Part shown: positions 61,705-64,000 of the stretch, piece by piece
Position numbering within the stretch: the stretch's first letter is position 1
Layout: every line of letters starts with the position of its first letter
NCBI GenBank assembly: GCA_900291925.1
Contig: UWYS01000006.1
Coordinates: forward strand, 124,001 to 188,000
Direction: 5' to 3'
Length of the DNA stretch: 64,000 nucleotides
Origin: Thecaphora thlaspeos
Taxonomy: Eukaryota > Basidiomycota > Ustilaginomycetes > Urocystidales > Glomosporiaceae
Notes under the pieces: generated by a model
Database searches by the model: none
Seen by the model: the letters and a program-made list of their open reading frames with translations, nothing else
What the model was told of the DNA's origin: nothing
Position numbers and translations under genes: made by a program

Positions 61705-64000
61705 ATGAGCGACGCTATCGCCGCACAGCAGGCTTCCTCCACGAGCTCTCAAGCTATTAGCCATGCCTCTGGCGGCACCGCTTCGCTGAACACACCCTCC
61801 GGCGCATCGCAGACCGCCTCGCGGCGAGGGGGCCGAGGCGGAAGCGTAGCACCGGCAAGCGGTGTGCATATCGACGGGCAGTCGCAGCCCCGGAGCAACG
61901 GCAACGGCAACGGCCACGATGTCGGTCCCCTCGTCGCCGGTCCCTCTGCTTGCAACGGTGGCGGCTCAGGTCGCGGCGGGAAGCGGTCGCAGGGTGGCAG
62001 GGGTGGCAGGGCAGGTCGACCAGATCCGTCAAACACTGCGGACGGCCAGCATGTCGAAAGCAGCGACCCGCAAGGATCTGCCGAAGCCTCCCAGCACCCG
62101 CGCAAACCGACCGCCGCATCTAGGGGGCCTTCAGCCTCCAACAGGCGCAAACAGTTCGGCGGCAAGCTGACCGGGGCTGCCGAGGGTGACGTAGATGCGA
62201 CCCCTGGCGCGGCTGCCGTTCCGTCCGGTAGTCAGGGCAAGACCAGCGGCAACGGCAACGGCAGCAAGCCTGTCCGCAAGACCAAAGCGAAGGCCATCCC
62301 CACCACGACACCGAGCGGGGAGCACGTCGAGTACGCCGACCTCCGGTCTCGGCTTCTCGCCGAGCTGGCGTCGGGTCAGTACGACTGCGTCGTCTGCTAC
62401 AGCACCGCGACCACCAAGCAAGCGGTGTGGTCGTGCTCGCAGTGCTACACCGTCCTGCACCTCGGATGCGTCCGCAAGTGGGCCGAAGCCAGCGTCAAGA
62501 AGGCCGAGGAGCAGAACGCCATGCAAGAGGACCGCGCGATGAGGGACAAGCGCGGCACGTGGCGCTGCCCGGGCTGCCAGTACGCGCGCGAGGATGTACC
62601 GAAGGTCTACTGGTGCTGGTGTGGCCGGACCCAAGACCCGACGGGCGGGAGGGGCGCCATCCCGCACGGCTGTGGCCAGCGTTGCAACCGCGGCAAATGC
62701 GATCACGGATGCCCGGACCAGTGCCACCCCGGACCCTGCCCGCCCTGCGCCGTCACCGTATCGCAGCGCTGCTTCTGCGGCTCCCACGACATCCCCATGC
62801 GCTGCTCGCAGACGTCTGCGCGCGGGCCTTCCCTCTCCGCCGTCGCCGAGAGGGGCATCACCTGCGGCAACACGTGTGGCAAGCAGCTCGATTGCAGAGT
62901 CCACGCCTGCGAAGAGACGTGCCACCCGGGACCGTGCCAGCCCTGCAACATCCAGCTAGATGCCACATGCTTCTGCGGCAAGGAAACCAAGCAGATGCGC
63001 TGTGGAGACGGCCAGAAGCGTACCAGCCACCTCGAGGGCAAGGGTAGCTGGATCGGGCTCTATCAATGCGACTCGCCCTGCGAACGCGCCTTCGACTGCG
63101 GTGTGCACGCCTGCACCAAGCCCTGTCACCCACAGGACGCCCAACGCGCCCCCTGCCCCTCGTCGCCCGACATTGTCAAGACGTGCCCCTGTGGCGCGAG
63201 CCCGATCACCGACCGCAAGAGCTGCCAAGACCCCATCCCCGTCTGCGACAACATCTGTTCGAAACCCTTCGCCTGCGGCCACACCTGTCCGGCAACGTGC
63301 CACCTGGGACCCTGCCCGCCTTGCGCCGTCGCCGTCGCCGTCCCATGCCGCTGTGGCGAGACGAAGCAGACGCGTCCCTGCTTCGAGAGGCAGTGCGAAG
63401 AGACCGAGGGCAGCCAGGAGCTCCTTTGCGACACCATTTGCAAGGCCATGCGGCACTGCATGAAGCATCGCTGCGGAGGCAGGTGCTGCCCGCTATACTT
63501 CCAGTCAAAATCCGGCAAGCGGCCGTCGCAGGCCGTGCTGCAGGCGGGCGATCCTGCCGGCTTCCACGACTGCTCGCTGCCTTGCGCAAAGCCGCTCGCC
63601 TGCGCCAAGCACGACTGCCCCATGACCTGCCATCGAGGCTCCTGCCCGCCCTGCTTGCAAGCTATCTTCGAGGATGTCGCCTGCCACTGCGGCGGAACTG
63701 TCCTGGAGCCGCCGGTGCCCTGCGGCGCCAAGGTGATCTGCAATTTCCCCTGCGCCAGATCACCACCACCTTGCGGTCACCCCGCGATGCCGCACAACTG
63801 CCACGCTGACGACGAGGCCTGCCCGCCTTGCGTCTACCTCACGGACAAGGTCTGTCACTGCCAGAAGAACGTCGTAAAGCATGTTCCCTGCAGTCGGGCC
63901 AGGGTTTCGTGCGGCCAGACTTGCGACGCCCTCCTCAACTGCGGCTACCACAGGTGCCAGGGCATCTGCCACGTCGCGCCGGACGAGTGTGCGCCGTGCT
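61705..64000 (+). CDS. NF-X1-type zinc-finger protein (Fap1/NFX1 family), right-partial
   Basis: The frame from ATG 61705 stays open to the window edge (765 codons). The N-terminal ~215 residues are Gly/Ser/Asn/Arg-rich. A RING/PHD-like finger starts at about 229 (YDCVVCYST, WSCSQCYTVLHLGCVRKW, WRCPGCQ). Serial NF-X1 fingers follow, each with the C-x-H...C motif: CDHGCPDQCHPGPCPPC, CRVHACEETCHPGPCQPC, CGVHACTKPCHP, CGHTCPATCHLGPCPPC, CMKHRCGGRCC, CAKHDCPMTCHRGSCPPC, CGYHRCQGICH. NFX1-family proteins act as transcription regulators or ubiquitin ligases; yeast Fap1 binds FKBP12 and confers rapamycin resistance. The usual C-terminal R3H domain lies outside the window. No intron is seen in this part. 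Confidence 0.93.
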   Translation, partial: MSDAIAAQQASSTSSQAISHASGGTASLNTPSGASQTASRRGGRGGSVAPASGVHIDGQSQPRSNGNGNGHDVGPLVAGPSACNGGGSGRGGKRSQGGRGGRAGRPDPSNTADGQHVESSDPQGSAEASQHPRKPTAASRGPSASNRRKQFGGKLTGAAEGDVDATPGAAAVPSGSQGKTSGNGNGSKPVRKTKAKAIPTTTPSGEHVEYADLRSRLLAELASGQYDCVVCYSTATTKQAVWSCSQCYTVLHLGCVRKWAEASVKKAEEQNAMQEDRAMRDKRGTWRCPGCQYAREDVPKVYWCWCGRTQDPTGGRGAIPHGCGQRCNRGKCDHGCPDQCHPGPCPPCAVTVSQRCFCGSHDIPMRCSQTSARGPSLSAVAERGITCGNTCGKQLDCRVHACEETCHPGPCQPCNIQLDATCFCGKETKQMRCGDGQKRTSHLEGKGSWIGLYQCDSPCERAFDCGVHACTKPCHPQDAQRAPCPSSPDIVKTCPCGASPITDRKSCQDPIPVCDNICSKPFACGHTCPATCHLGPCPPCAVAVAVPCRCGETKQTRPCFERQCEETEGSQELLCDTICKAMRHCMKHRCGGRCCPLYFQSKSGKRPSQAVLQAGDPAGFHDCSLPCAKPLACAKHDCPMTCHRGSCPPCLQAIFEDVACHCGGTVLEPPVPCGAKVICNFPCARSPPPCGHPAMPHNCHADDEACPPCVYLTDKVCHCQKNVVKHVPCSRARVSCGQTCDALLNCGYHRCQGICHVAPDECAPC

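Noticed and set aside
1..64000. CRISPR array, operon-type defence island or biosynthetic gene cluster
   Set aside because: No regularly spaced repeats with unique spacers, and genes are intron-containing, unrelated housekeeping genes on alternating strands.

Overview
The window is nuclear DNA of a basidiomycete fungus, most likely a smut-type yeast (Ustilaginomycotina). That placement is inference. It rests on GC-rich, CpG-rich coding sequence, short GT-AG introns of about 50-350 nt, basidiomycete-style gene structures, an intron-containing tRNA-Asp, and fungus-restricted families: an Egh1-type steryl-glucosidase, Rmt2, Pho80-like cyclin, and DUF2456 and DUF3292 membrane proteins. Most of the window is ordinary, gene-dense housekeeping sequence; exon borders below were read by eye from frames and splice signals.

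Layout, left to right. A partial exon at the left edge. A Pho80-type cyclin (-) divergent from RMT2 (+). A large, low-complexity, degenerate RNase H-fold protein (-) with an apparent frameshift. A 2.3 kb intergenic stretch with a CAG/GGC tandem array. RRN3 (+). A mitochondrial-type thioredoxin (-). A single-pass membrane protein (+). A poorly resolved gene (-) with an 18-bp minisatellite. A seven-exon Egh1/EGCrP-type GH5 glucosidase (+). A SYLF-HAD fusion gene (+) with an apparent +1 frameshift.

About 27.0-33.96 kb is a transposon island, AT-richer and CpG-poor. It holds two tail-to-tail fragments of one Ty1/copia element. They form a large inverted repeat with arms of about 1.27 kb and a spacer of about 0.4 kb. 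Both arms share the same lesions and the same 157-bp GT...AG insertion. A foldback LTR or MITE and decayed relics follow.

The right half returns to host genes: a DUF3292 membrane protein (-), a paraoxonase-like protein (+), a TFIIS-central-domain gene with an in-frame stop (+), intron-containing tRNA-Asp (-), a peroxisomal PMP47/ANT1 carrier (+), DCN1 (+), LSM3 (-), mitochondrial uL5 (+), RPC19/AC19 (-), an STH1/SNF2 remodeler (+), a PUB1/TIA1-like RNA-binding protein (-), a DUF2456 membrane protein (-), and the start of an NF-X1/FAP1-type zinc-finger gene (+) that runs off the right edge.

Functionally the genes are unlinked housekeeping factors (Pol I initiation, Pol I/III subunit, chromatin remodelling, U6 snRNP, neddylation, mitochondrial translation, peroxisomal transport, sterol glucoside turnover). 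No biosynthetic cluster or defence island is seen. The most unusual material is the dead inverted copia duplication, its intron-like insertion, the SYLF-HAD fusion and the RNase H-like gene.
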